Source of the DNA: Burkholderiaceae bacterium
GTDB lineage: Bacteria > Pseudomonadota > Gammaproteobacteria > Burkholderiales > Burkholderiaceae_D
Length of the DNA: 5,244 nt
Assembly (NCBI GenBank): GCA_019752915.1
Contig: JAIELO010000264.1
Coordinates: 1-5,244, forward strand
Direction: 5' to 3'
The position numbers were made by a program, and so were the translations under genes. Below the pieces are notes generated by a model, which did not search any database, was not told where the DNA came from, and was given only the letters and a program-made list of their open reading frames with translations. Positions 1 through 5,244 of the stretch are shown in pieces (within the stretch, counting starts at the first letter, position 1; every line of letters starts with the position of its first letter).

Positions 1-185
1 ACAAACTGCTCAAGCAGTGCGATCTGCCGTTGACTGGTGTCGGTGTGGTGGATCTGGTGATTACCGATCTGGGCGTCATGGAAGTGAGCGCCACTGGTCT
101 GAAACTGATCGAACTGGCACCGGGTGTGAGCAAGGAGCAGATTCAGGCTGCCACCGGCGTCACGCTCGATGTGTCGGGCGTGTAA
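1..185 (+). CDS. scoB: 3-oxoacid (succinyl-CoA:acetoacetate) CoA-transferase subunit B, C-terminal fragment
   Basis: Only the last 60 codons are present; the first complete codon begins at base 3 and the frame ends in TAA at 183-185. The translation contains CDLPLTGVGVVDLVITDLGV, then GLKLIELAPGVS and a final TGVTLDVSGV. This matches the C-terminus of the B subunit of two-subunit CoA-transferases of the SCOT/ScoB type (family knowledge). The catalytic glutamate of these enzymes lies earlier in subunit B and is outside the window. The enzyme is cytosolic and moves CoA from succinyl-CoA to acetoacetate. The related AtoA and PcaJ subunits are alternatives, but the LIELAPGVS ending favours ScoB, and so does bdhA 1.6 kb away. 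Subunit A would be expected immediately upstream. The gene converges on dctA and is followed by two hairpins. Confidence 0.85.
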   Translation, partial: KLLKQCDLPLTGVGVVDLVITDLGVMEVSATGLKLIELAPGVSKEQIQAATGVTLDVSGV

Positions 186-193
186 GGCACTTG

Positions 194-224
194 ACCGGTC
201 CTGCGGCGAGCGCTGCAGGACGGT
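194..224 (+). terminator. GC-rich hairpin just after the scoB stop
   Basis: Arms GTCCTGC (198-204) and GCAGGAC (215-221) pair perfectly around a 10-base loop. ACC (194-196) and GGT (222-224) extend the stem if G197 is bulged. The structure starts 9 bases after the scoB TAA and has no T-run behind it, so it is not a classical intrinsic terminator by itself. It may protect the scoB mRNA 3' end, or act together with the next hairpin. The structure is visible; the role is inferred. Confidence 0.45.
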
Positions 225-232
225 GCGGGAAT

Positions 233-263
233 AAAAAAGAGCACGCCTAGGCGTGCTCTTTTT
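233..263. terminator. Bidirectional rho-independent terminator between scoB and dctA
   Basis: GAGCACGCCT (239-248) is directly followed by its reverse complement AGGCGTGCTC (249-258). This core is flanked by six A on the left (233-238) and five T on the right (259-263), so bases 234-263 form a perfect 30-base palindrome. In RNA the central few bases form the loop of a GC-rich stem. Each strand then ends in a U-run, so it can stop scoB transcripts from the left and dctA transcripts from the right. It lies 48 bases after the scoB stop and 16 bases past the dctA stop, as expected for convergent genes sharing one terminator. Confidence 0.9.
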
Positions 264-279
264 GTTGCAGCAGTGCGAC

Positions 280-1581
280 TTAGTGGGCGCGGTGCAGCGG
301 CAGCAGATCCGGATCCGTCACGGTCGAACCTGGATTGTTCAGTTCTTTGTGCAAGGTATCGTGGTCCAGTTCTTTTTCCCAGTTCGACACCACCAGCGTG
401 GCGACACCGTTACCGATGAAGTTGGTCAGCGCACGGCATTCGCTCATGAAGCGGTCGATGCCCAGAATCAGCGCCATGCCAGCCACCGGAATGGTCGGTA
501 CGACGGCCAGCGTGGCTGCTAAGGTGATGAAGCCGGCACCGGTGATGCCGGAAGCGCCTTTCGAGGTCAGCATGGCGACGCCGAGAATGGTCAGCTCCTG
601 CGTCAGCGTCAGGTCGGTATTGGTGGCCTGCGCGACGAACAGGGCAGCCATGGTCATGTAGATGTTGGTGCCGTCCAGATTGAACGAGTAACCGGTTGGC
701 ACCACCAGACCGACCACCGATTTCGAGCAACCCAGTCGCTCCAGCTTGGTAATCAGCGAAGGCAGGGCGCTTTCGGACGAGCTCGTGCCCAGCACGATCA
801 GCAGTTCTTCACGGATATAGCGCACGAATTTGAAGATCGAGAAACCGGTCAGGCGGGCAATCGTACCCAGCACCACGAAGATGAACACGGCGCAGGTCAG
901 GTAGAAGCAACCCATCAGGGCGGCCAGCGGTTTCAGCGAAGCGATGCCGTATTTGCCGATGGTGAAGGCCATCGCGCCAAACGCGCCGATCGGTGCGACC
1001 TTCATCACGATGCCCACCACGCCGAAGATGGCCGAGGCCAGCTCGTCGATCAGTTTGGTCACCGGCTTGCCGCGTTCGCCCAGCAGGGACAGCGAGAAAC
1101 CGAACAGAATCGCGATCAGCAGCACTTGCAGAATATCGCCCTTGGCAAACGCATCGACGACGGTGTTCGGGATGATGTTCATCACGAAATCGATGGTCGA
1201 CTGGTGTTTGGCCTTTTCCGTGAATTCGGCAATCGATTTGGTGTCGAGCGTGGCGGGATCGGCGTTAAAGCCGGCACCCGGACGGAAGATGTTGGCCACA
1301 AACAGGCCAATCACCAGCGCGAAGGTGGACACCACTTCGAAGTACAACAGCGCCTTGCCGCCGACGCGGCCGATTTTCTTGACGTCCTGCATGCCGGCAA
1401 TACCGGACACCACGGTGCAGAAAATCACCGGCGCGATGATCATTTTGATCAGTCGGATAAAGCCATCGCCGAGCGGCTTCATGGCCACGCCATTGGAAGG
1501 GTAGAACATGCCGAGCAAAATGCCGCACGCAATCGCGAACAGCACCTGCACGTAGAGAATTTTGTAGAACGGTTTTTTCAC
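280..1581 (-). CDS. dctA: C4-dicarboxylate:proton symporter DctA
   Basis: A 433-residue inner-membrane carrier of the DAACS (glutamate/dicarboxylate symporter) family that takes up succinate, fumarate and malate. E. coli DctA is about 428 residues, so this one is full length. Family signatures are in order: the serine-rich hairpin GTSSSES (265-271), the TM7 motif NLDGTNIYM (301-309), the second re-entrant loop [12 protein letters not shown] (340-351) and the TM8 motif [16 protein letters not shown] (376-391). Several long hydrophobic segments precede these (about residues 8-26, 45-63, 78-98, 150-168, 183-207, 219-242). The C-terminus (NWEKELD...) is hydrophilic and cytoplasmic, as in DctA. 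Translation starts at GTG (1579-1581), supported by GGAG on the - strand at 1588-1591 with a 6-base spacer. It lies downstream of bdhA on the same strand. The dicarboxylate subfamily is clear; exact substrate range and coupling ion are from family knowledge. Confidence 0.95.
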   Translation of the reverse strand: MKKPFYKILYVQVLFAIACGILLGMFYPSNGVAMKPLGDGFIRLIKMIIAPVIFCTVVSGIAGMQDVKKIGRVGGKALLYFEVVSTFALVIGLFVANIFRPGAGFNADPATLDTKSIAEFTEKAKHQSTIDFVMNIIPNTVVDAFAKGDILQVLLIAILFGFSLSLLGERGKPVTKLIDELASAIFGVVGIVMKVAPIGAFGAMAFTIGKYGIASLKPLAALMGCFYLTCAVFIFVVLGTIARLTGFSIFKFVRYIREELLIVLGTSSSESALPSLITKLERLGCSKSVVGLVVPTGYSFNLDGTNIYMTMAALFVAQATNTDLTLTQELTILGVAMLTSKGASGITGAGFITLAATLAVVPTIPVAGMALILGIDRFMSECRALTNFIGNGVATLVVSNWEKELDHDTLHKELNNPGSTVTDPDLLPLHRAH

Positions 1582-1587
1582 AGCGGT

Positions 1588-1591
1588 CTCC
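1588..1591 (-). promoter_or_regulatory. Shine-Dalgarno site fixing the GTG start of dctA
   Basis: On the - strand GGAG is followed by six bases (ACCGCT) and then GTG AAA AAA CCG. No ATG in this frame near here is better placed, and the protein begins [15 protein letters not shown], a normal DctA N-terminus, so the GTG is taken as the start. Confidence 0.7.
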
Positions 1592-1609
1592 AGACTTCAA
1601 GGTTAGGAG

Positions 1610-1638
1610 GTCATCATCGGTGAAAATAACTGTCATCA
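1610..1638 (-). repeat. Direct repeat TGATGAC x2 in the dctA leader
   Basis: The + strand reads GTCATCA at 1610-1616 and again at 1632-1638, exactly 22 bases apart (TGATGAC on the dctA strand, about 29-35 and 51-57 bases upstream of the start codon). Two helical turns of spacing suits tandem binding of a regulator on one DNA face, but a 7-base repeat can arise by chance. No regulator family is assigned, and no convincing sigma-70 or sigma-54 promoter was found in this gap. Confidence 0.25.
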
Positions 1639-1738
1639 CTATTGTGGAAAACCGCGTGACGCTGGGGGATAACACGTAGTGCGGTGCAGCAAACCGGCCT
1701 GTGTGCAGCGTTCCGTCCGGGGCGGATAAGGTGCACCA

Positions 1739-1761
1739 CGGGCCAGCCTTGCACTGGCCCG
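1739..1761 (-). terminator. Hairpin behind bdhA without a U-run
   Basis: GGGCCAG (1740-1746) and CTGGCCC (1754-1760) are perfect inverted arms around a 7-base loop; the C1739-G1761 pair extends the stem to 8 bp. It begins 14 bases after the bdhA stop codon on the - strand. The sequence beyond it on that strand (CGTGGTGCACC...) is not U-rich, so termination would be weak or factor-dependent. Some bdhA transcripts may therefore continue into dctA. Confidence 0.45.
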
Positions 1762-1775
1762 CTGCTAAGCCGGGC

Positions 1776-2570
1776 TTACTGGGCGACCCAGCCGCCGTCC
1801 ATATTCCAGGCCACTCCGCGCACCTGACGCGCGGCATCGCTGCACAGGAACACGGCCATGGCGCCGAGTTCTTCCGGCGTGACGAATTCGTGCGAGGGCT
1901 GTTTGTCCGCCAGCAGCGCCTGTTTCGCTTCGGCATTGCTGATGCCGTCTTTGGCGGCGCGGTCGTCGACCTGTTTCTGCACCAGCGGCGTGAGCACAAA
2001 ACCGGGGCAGATGGCGTTGACGGTAATGCCGGTGGTGGCCGTTTCCAGTGCGGTGGTCTTGGTCAGGCCGATCAGGCCATGCTTGGCTGCGACATACGCC
2101 GATTTGCCGGCTGAAGCGACCAGACCATGTACCGAGGCCAGATTGATGATGCGGCCCCAGTTGTTGGCACGCATGCGCGGCAGCGCGAGGCGGGTGGTGT
2201 GGAAGGCCGAGGTCAGGTTGATGGCGATGATGGCGTCCCATTTTTCAACCGGGAAGTCTTCCACGCTGGCCACATGCTGGATGCCGGCATTGTTGACCAG
2301 AATGTCGACGCCGCCGAAATGTTCGGTGGCATAGCTCATCATCGCTTCAATCTGGCTCGCTTTCGACATGTCGGCATTGTGATACGACACTTGTACGCCG
2401 AATTCGGCGGCCAGATCGCTTTGCAGTTGGGCGATTTCGCCCGCATCGCCAAAGCCGTTCAGGAGTACGTTGGCGCCTTCCGCTGCCAGGGTGCGGGCGA
2501 TACCGAGCCCGATACCGGAAGTGGAACCGGTCACCAGTGCCGTTTTACCGCTCAAAGTCTTGTTTGCCAT
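1776..2570 (-). CDS. bdhA: D-3-hydroxybutyrate dehydrogenase (SDR family)
   Basis: A 264-residue cytosolic NAD-dependent enzyme of the classical short-chain dehydrogenase family, oxidising D-3-hydroxybutyrate to acetoacetate; the usual length is about 255-265. Visible motifs: cofactor loop TGSTSGIG (14-21), NNAG (93-96), and the catalytic set N118, S146, Y159 and K163 (YVAAK). From memory, Pseudomonas fragi HBDH binds substrate through Gln94, His144, Lys152, Gln196 and Trp257. The residues here four positions later are Q98, H148, K156, Q200 and W261, the same set, which argues for this substrate over other SDRs. I start at the ATG at 2568-2570 (MANKTL) because AGAGG lies just upstream and the mature SDR fold begins there. 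An in-frame ATG at 2636 would add 22 residues but has no ribosome binding site and overlaps the likely promoter. It lies upstream of dctA on the same strand and is divergent from the alpha/beta hydrolase. Confidence 0.93.
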   Translation of the reverse strand: MANKTLSGKTALVTGSTSGIGLGIARTLAAEGANVLLNGFGDAGEIAQLQSDLAAEFGVQVSYHNADMSKASQIEAMMSYATEHFGGVDILVNNAGIQHVASVEDFPVEKWDAIIAINLTSAFHTTRLALPRMRANNWGRIINLASVHGLVASAGKSAYVAAKHGLIGLTKTTALETATTGITVNAICPGFVLTPLVQKQVDDRAAKDGISNAEAKQALLADKQPSHEFVTPEELGAMAVFLCSDAARQVRGVAWNMDGGWVAQ

Positions 2571-2573
2571 AGG

Positions 2574-2579
2574 TCCTCT
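2574..2579 (-). promoter_or_regulatory. Ribosome binding site choosing the bdhA start
   Basis: AGAGGA on the - strand lies 3 bases before the ATG at 2568-2570 (4 bases if the core is AGAGG). The spacing is slightly short but usable. No such site precedes the alternative ATG at 2634-2636, so the shorter 264-residue product is preferred. Confidence 0.6.
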
Positions 2580-2608
2580 GCAGGTTTGGAGATTAAAGTC
2601 GTGCTGCG

Positions 2609-2622
2609 CTACACTTGTGTAG
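2609..2622. promoter_or_regulatory. 14-bp palindrome, candidate operator at the bdhA transcription start
   Basis: CTACACTTGTGTAG has perfect 6-base arms (CTACAC / GTGTAG) around TT. It sits between the candidate -10 of bdhA (2624-2629) and its ribosome binding site, centred about 8-9 bases downstream of the -10, roughly where transcription should begin. A dimeric repressor bound here would block bdhA. The palindrome is directly visible; the operator role is inferred, and I do not recognise the site as the consensus of a specific regulator. Confidence 0.35.
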
Positions 2623-2623
2623 G

Positions 2624-2654
2624 ATTTTAAGCGCATTGCCCAGTAAAATGTTAA
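2624..2654 (-). promoter_or_regulatory. Candidate sigma-70 promoter of bdhA
   Basis: On the - strand TTAACA (2649-2654) resembles the -35 box (5 of 6) and TAAAAT (2624-2629) the -10 box (5 of 6). The spacer is 19 bases, longer than the ideal 17, so the promoter may be weak or activator-dependent. It would give a leader of about 45-50 bases before the bdhA ATG at 2570. No equally good promoter was seen for the divergent hydrolase gene on the + strand. Confidence 0.35.
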
Positions 2655-2702
2655 TTCGAAACATCATTACATAAATCGAATCGAGTTCACCAAGGAAGCC
2701 GC

Positions 2703-3581
2703 ATGTTCGAAGCGAAAATAAAGTCTGTTCAGTGCCTCTCGATGGCGGGATTGCACACCATGGCCTACAAGGAATGGGGCGACGCCGATAACCCGCGCGT
2801 GTTGTTGTGCGTGCACGGCGTGACCCGCGTTTCCGACGACTTTGATGCCATGGCGCAGGCGCTGGCTGGCGATTACCGGGTGATCTGCCCCGATATCGTG
2901 GGCCGTGGCCGTTCCGGCCGCCTGCTCAATCCCCAGTTGTACCGGATTCCCCAGTATGTTAGCGACCTGGTGACCTTGCTGGCGCGCGTTTTACCCGATC
3001 ATGGTACGGCCAGCGTGGACTGGTTCGGTACCTCGATGGGCGGCTTGATCGGCCTCGGTCTGGCCTCGCTGCCCGGTAATCCGATCCGCAAACTGATCCT
3101 CAACGATATCGGCCCGGTACTGGCGCCGGCCGCGCTGCAGCGCATTGGCGACTACATCGGTCAGGACATGCGCTTTGACAGCTTTGCCGAAGCCGCCCAG
3201 TTCATTCGTGACGTGTCGCTGACCTTCGGCCCGCACACGGACGCCGAGTGGCACAAACTGGCCGCTGACGTCTTGCGTCAGGATAAAGACGGTCAGTGGG
3301 TGCGCCACTACGATATGGGGCTGGCCCAGCCGTTCCGTTCTGCCACGCCAGAGTCGGCCGAAGCCGATCAGGCGGCTTTGTGGATGGCCTACGACGCGAT
3401 CCGCTGCGACACCTTGTTGGTGCGTGGCGCAGAATCCGATCTGTTGTCGCCGGAAACGGCGCACGAGATGAGTCAGCGCGGTCCACGCGCACAACTGGTG
3501 GAAATTCCCGGCGTCGGCCATGCGCCGACCTTCCTGCACGAGGACCAGATCGCCATTGTGCGACAGTTCCTGAAGGCATAG
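2703..3581 (+). CDS. Alpha/beta hydrolase, possible 3-hydroxybutyrate-oligomer/ester hydrolase
   Basis: A 292-residue alpha/beta-hydrolase-fold protein with no signal peptide, so probably cytosolic. Visible features: strand plus oxyanion-hole motif LLCVHGV (34-40, H38-G39), DIVGRGRSGR (64-73), the nucleophile elbow GTSMGG with Ser111, the probable acid Asp246 in RGAESDLLSP, and the catalytic His273 in GVGHAP. The cap region lies at about residues 135-225. The triad is complete, so an active serine hydrolase is likely. The start at ATG 2703 is backed by AAGGA at 2692-2696 with a 6-base spacer. The substrate is not readable from sequence. Divergence from bdhA suggests release of 3-hydroxybutyrate from oligomers or esters, as intracellular 3HB-oligomer hydrolases of PHB producers do; this is inference from context. 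An esterase or C-C bond hydrolase unrelated to PHB is equally possible. It is followed after 61 bases by ridA on the same strand. Confidence 0.88.
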   Translation: MFEAKIKSVQCLSMAGLHTMAYKEWGDADNPRVLLCVHGVTRVSDDFDAMAQALAGDYRVICPDIVGRGRSGRLLNPQLYRIPQYVSDLVTLLARVLPDHGTASVDWFGTSMGGLIGLGLASLPGNPIRKLILNDIGPVLAPAALQRIGDYIGQDMRFDSFAEAAQFIRDVSLTFGPHTDAEWHKLAADVLRQDKDGQWVRHYDMGLAQPFRSATPESAEADQAALWMAYDAIRCDTLLVRGAESDLLSPETAHEMSQRGPRAQLVEIPGVGHAPTFLHEDQIAIVRQFLKA

Positions 3582-3603
3582 TTGAGCAGGGCAGGACGCC
3601 GCG

Positions 3604-3633
3604 TATTCAAGCGCAATCTGCGCATTATTCAAG
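3604..3633 (+). repeat. TATTCAAG direct repeat flanking a small hairpin before ridA
   Basis: TATTCAAG occurs at 3604-3611 and 3626-3633, 22 bases apart. Between them GCGCA (3611-3615) and TGCGC (3619-3623) form a 5-bp stem around ATC. There is no T-run, so it is not a good terminator. It fills half of the 61-base gap between the hydrolase and ridA, just ahead of the ridA start. It could be a regulator site or an mRNA structure affecting ridA translation. Only the repeat and stem are seen; function is unknown. Confidence 0.35.
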
Positions 3634-3642
3634 AAGAAAAGT

Positions 3643-3993
3643 ATGGAAATTAAACGACTGCATGTAGGTAAACGCCTGTCCGAAGTGGCGATTCATAACG
3701 GTACCGTGTATCTGGCCGGCCAGATCGCCGACGACAAGACGCTCGACATTCAGGGCCAGACCCGCGAAGTGCTGGGGCATATCGATCGCTTGCTGGCCGA
3801 AGCCGGTAGCGACAAGAGCTGCATTCTGAGCTGCCAGATCTATCTGGCCGATCTGGCCGATTTCGCCGGTATGAATCAGGTCTGGGATGACTGGGTGGCC
3901 AACGGTCACACGCCGCCGCGTGCCACGGTGCAAGCCTTGCTGGCCGATCCTGACTGGCGCGTGGAAATCGTCGTCGTCGCCGCGCAGCGCTAG
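3643..3993 (+). CDS. RidA/YjgF/UK114-family protein (probable imine/enamine deaminase)
   Basis: A 116-residue cytosolic protein of the RidA family, which forms trimers and in the canonical members hydrolyses reactive 2-aminoacrylate and related enamines/imines. Visible: VYLAGQIADD (22-31) in the usual N-terminal strand region, the TPPRATVQ signature (90-97) with Arg93, and Glu108 in WRVEIVVVAA. Arg93 and Glu108 are 15 residues apart, like Arg105 and Glu120 of E. coli RidA, so the carboxylate-binding arginine is retained. The protein is shorter than E. coli RidA (about 128) and its middle (SCQIYLADLADFAGMNQVW) resembles the divergent RidA subgroups found next to relA in other betaproteobacteria, so activity may differ. 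ATG 3643 has only a weak purine-rich AAGAAG upstream. The stop codon touches the relA ribosome binding site and relA begins 7 bases later, so the two are very probably one transcript. Confidence 0.88.
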   Translation: MEIKRLHVGKRLSEVAIHNGTVYLAGQIADDKTLDIQGQTREVLGHIDRLLAEAGSDKSCILSCQIYLADLADFAGMNQVWDDWVANGHTPPRATVQALLADPDWRVEIVVVAAQR

Positions 3994-3996
3994 GAG
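3992..3996 (+). promoter_or_regulatory. relA ribosome binding site overlapping the ridA stop
   Basis: AGGAG begins within the TAG stop codon of ridA (3991-3993) and ends 4 bases before the relA ATG at 4001. Ribosomes finishing ridA would clear or reuse this site, which favours translational coupling of the two genes. It also supports ATG 4001 as the relA start. Confidence 0.65.
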
Positions 3997-4000
3997 TCCC

Positions 4001-5244
4001 ATGGTTTCCACTACCGCCATTACCAGCGTCACTTCAGAGCAACTGGTGCAGGGGCTGTCGGTTGATGACGGCGCGCGCATGCTGGCGGCACTCGATCACG
4101 CCGGTCAGGCGTATGCCGAGCGCCTGTGCAGCAGCGGTCAGAGCGCTTTCGATTTCGCCGTGGGCGTGGCCAGTACGCTGGCCTTTATGCGTACCGACGT
4201 CGAAACCCGCATCGCCGGGCTGATGTTTGAACTGACCTTGCTTGATCCTGCGCAGGCGCCATTGATCGAACCGCGCTTCGGTAAGGATGTCTGTGATCTG
4301 GCTTCCGGGGTGCGTCAGCTGATCCGCTTGCGCGAACTGACCCAGAGCCAGACGCCGCAAGGCGCCGCAGGGCGCGGTCGTAACGCCGCGCAACTGGCGG
4401 TGGCACAGGTGGAAACCCTGCGCAAGATGCTGCTGGCGATGGCCTCGGATATGCGCGTGGTGCTGGTACGGCTGGCGTCGTGCGTCACCACTTTGCGCTA
4501 TTTCGCCGAAATCAAGCGCTTCGACGAGATGACCTGTGCGTATGGCCGCGAGACCCTCGATCTGTATGCGCCACTGGCCAACCGGCTGGGGATCTGGCAG
4601 CTGAAATGGGAGCTCGAAGATCTGTCGTTCCGCTTCATCGAGCCGGATGCCTACAAGCGCATCGCCAAGATGCTGGAAGAAAAGCGCATGATGCGCGAAG
4701 GCTTCGTGACCTCGGCGATTGCCCGTTTGCAGGCGGAGATGGCGGGTGCCGGCATTCAGGCCGATGTGTTCGGCCGACCCAAGCACATCTATTCCATCTG
4801 GAACAAGATGAAAGGCAAGGAGCTTGACTTCACCGATCTGTACGATGTGCGTGCCTTTCGCGTGATCGTGGCCGACGTCAAGACTTGCTACACGGTGCTG
4901 GGCGTGGTGCACAATATCTGGACGCCGATCCCGAAAGAATTCGACGACTATATCTCGCGCCCGAAACCGAATGGTTACCAGTCGCTGCACACGGTGGTGA
5001 CGGCCGAAGATGGCCGCCCGCTGGAGGTGCAGATCCGCACGCAGGAAATGCATAACTTTGCCGAATATGGCGTGGCGGCGCACTGGCGTTACAAGGAAGA
5101 GGGTGGCTCCAATTTCGCCGGTCAGAAATACGACGAGAAGATTGCCTGGTTACGCCAGTTGCTGGCGTGGAAAACCGATGTGGCCGACGCCGTGGTGGGG
5201 CAGGAAGAACAGCAGCAGCGCGAATGGGTGGAAAAGCTCAAGTC
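4001..5244 (+). CDS. relA: RelA, GTP pyrophosphokinase ((p)ppGpp synthetase), N-terminal part
   Basis: 414 codons of an expected roughly 740, cut by the window end; the TGS, helical, zinc-finger and ACT/RRM regions would follow. RelA sits on stalled ribosomes with uncharged tRNA and transfers pyrophosphate from ATP to GTP/GDP, starting the stringent response. The N-terminal pseudo-hydrolase domain (about 25-195) has lost the HD site: where SpoT-type enzymes have HD...ED, this protein has F76-E77 and L80-L81, and the later LADRxHN is LASCVTT (158-164). The synthetase domain (about 225-365) is intact: RPKHIYSIW (259-267), Asp282 and Arg284 in LYDVRAF, EFDD (313-316), KPNGYQS (322-328, Tyr326), Glu342 in LEVQIRT, and AAHWRYKEEG. 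EFDD is the EXDD motif of synthesis-only RelA, where bifunctional enzymes have RXKD. A separate SpoT is expected elsewhere in the genome. There is no frameshift in the visible part. Confidence 0.96.
   Translation, partial: MVSTTAITSVTSEQLVQGLSVDDGARMLAALDHAGQAYAERLCSSGQSAFDFAVGVASTLAFMRTDVETRIAGLMFELTLLDPAQAPLIEPRFGKDVCDLASGVRQLIRLRELTQSQTPQGAAGRGRNAAQLAVAQVETLRKMLLAMASDMRVVLVRLASCVTTLRYFAEIKRFDEMTCAYGRETLDLYAPLANRLGIWQLKWELEDLSFRFIEPDAYKRIAKMLEEKRMMREGFVTSAIARLQAEMAGAGIQADVFGRPKHIYSIWNKMKGKELDFTDLYDVRAFRVIVADVKTCYTVLGVVHNIWTPIPKEFDDYISRPKPNGYQSLHTVVTAEDGRPLEVQIRTQEMHNFAEYGVAAHWRYKEEGGSNFAGQKYDEKIAWLRQLLAWKTDVADAVVGQEEQQQREWVEKLK

Noticed and set aside
1126..1623. A 165-codon + strand open frame opposite dctA, and other open frames across 944-1504
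   Set aside because: They are antisense to the clear DctA reading frame, with compositions typical of shadow frames (rich in His, Arg and Gln).
1684..1709. GTGCAGC direct repeat at 1684-1690 and 1703-1709
   Set aside because: It is short and GC-rich, with irregular 19-base spacing and no clear promoter next to it; it is likely chance.
1582..1775. A sigma-54 (-24/-12) promoter or CRP-like site for dctA
   Set aside because: GG-N10-GC spacing with the expected flanks and TGTGA-N6-TCACA were looked for on the dctA strand; only poor partial matches were found.
1943..1953. A Neisseria-type DNA uptake sequence (GCCGTCTGAA)
   Set aside because: The nearest match, GCCGTCTTTG inside bdhA, departs in the last bases and is a single copy within a coding region.
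2571..2636. N-terminal extension of bdhA to the ATG at 2636
   Set aside because: The 22 extra residues are not part of the SDR fold, there is no ribosome binding site before that ATG, and the region overlaps the promoter-like elements.
2991..3632. A 213-codon - strand open frame opposite the alpha/beta hydrolase
   Set aside because: The opposite strand has a complete catalytic triad and a good ribosome binding site; the antisense translation shows no domain.
4034..5083. A 349-codon open frame on the - strand opposite relA
   Set aside because: It lies wholly antisense to a well-conserved relA, has no ribosome binding site that I can see, and its His/Arg/Gln-rich translation resembles no family. 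It is a by-product of high-GC codon use.

Overview
The window is ordinary-looking chromosomal DNA of a Gram-negative proteobacterium, most likely a betaproteobacterium. The ridA-relA order, the DctA/ScoB/BdhA sequence types and the moderately high GC all fit; a Neisseriales/Chromobacteriaceae-like source is only a guess. All genes have similar codon use. I see no mobile element, CRISPR array, RNA gene or phage signature.

Layout from left to right: (1) bases 1-185, the C-terminal end of the B subunit of a 3-oxoacid CoA-transferase (scoB), + strand. (2) Bases 186-279, a convergent gap with two tandem hairpins, the second a near-perfect bidirectional terminator. (3) Bases 280-1581, dctA, a C4-dicarboxylate/proton symporter, - strand, GTG start. 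(4) Bases 1582-1775, a gap with a GC-rich hairpin behind bdhA and the leader of dctA. (5) Bases 1776-2570, bdhA, D-3-hydroxybutyrate dehydrogenase, - strand. (6) Bases 2571-2702, a divergent intergenic region with a candidate bdhA promoter and a 14-bp palindrome. (7) Bases 2703-3581, an alpha/beta hydrolase, + strand. (8) Bases 3643-3993, a RidA-family protein, + strand. (9) Bases 4001-5244, the N-terminal 414 codons of relA, + strand, cut by the window end.

Functional reading: the left half is a ketone-body/PHB-utilisation neighbourhood. BdhA oxidises 3-hydroxybutyrate to acetoacetate, the CoA-transferase activates acetoacetate at the expense of succinyl-CoA and releases succinate, and DctA imports succinate, fumarate and malate. 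The divergent hydrolase could supply 3-hydroxybutyrate from oligomers, but this is inference from position only. The right half couples ridA tightly to relA. RelA carries the marks of a synthesis-only (p)ppGpp enzyme: a degenerate HD hydrolase site and an EXDD synthetase motif.

I found no undescribed system. The points worth a second look are the small regulatory structures between genes, the hydrolase as a candidate member of 3-hydroxybutyrate metabolism, and the ridA-relA coupling.
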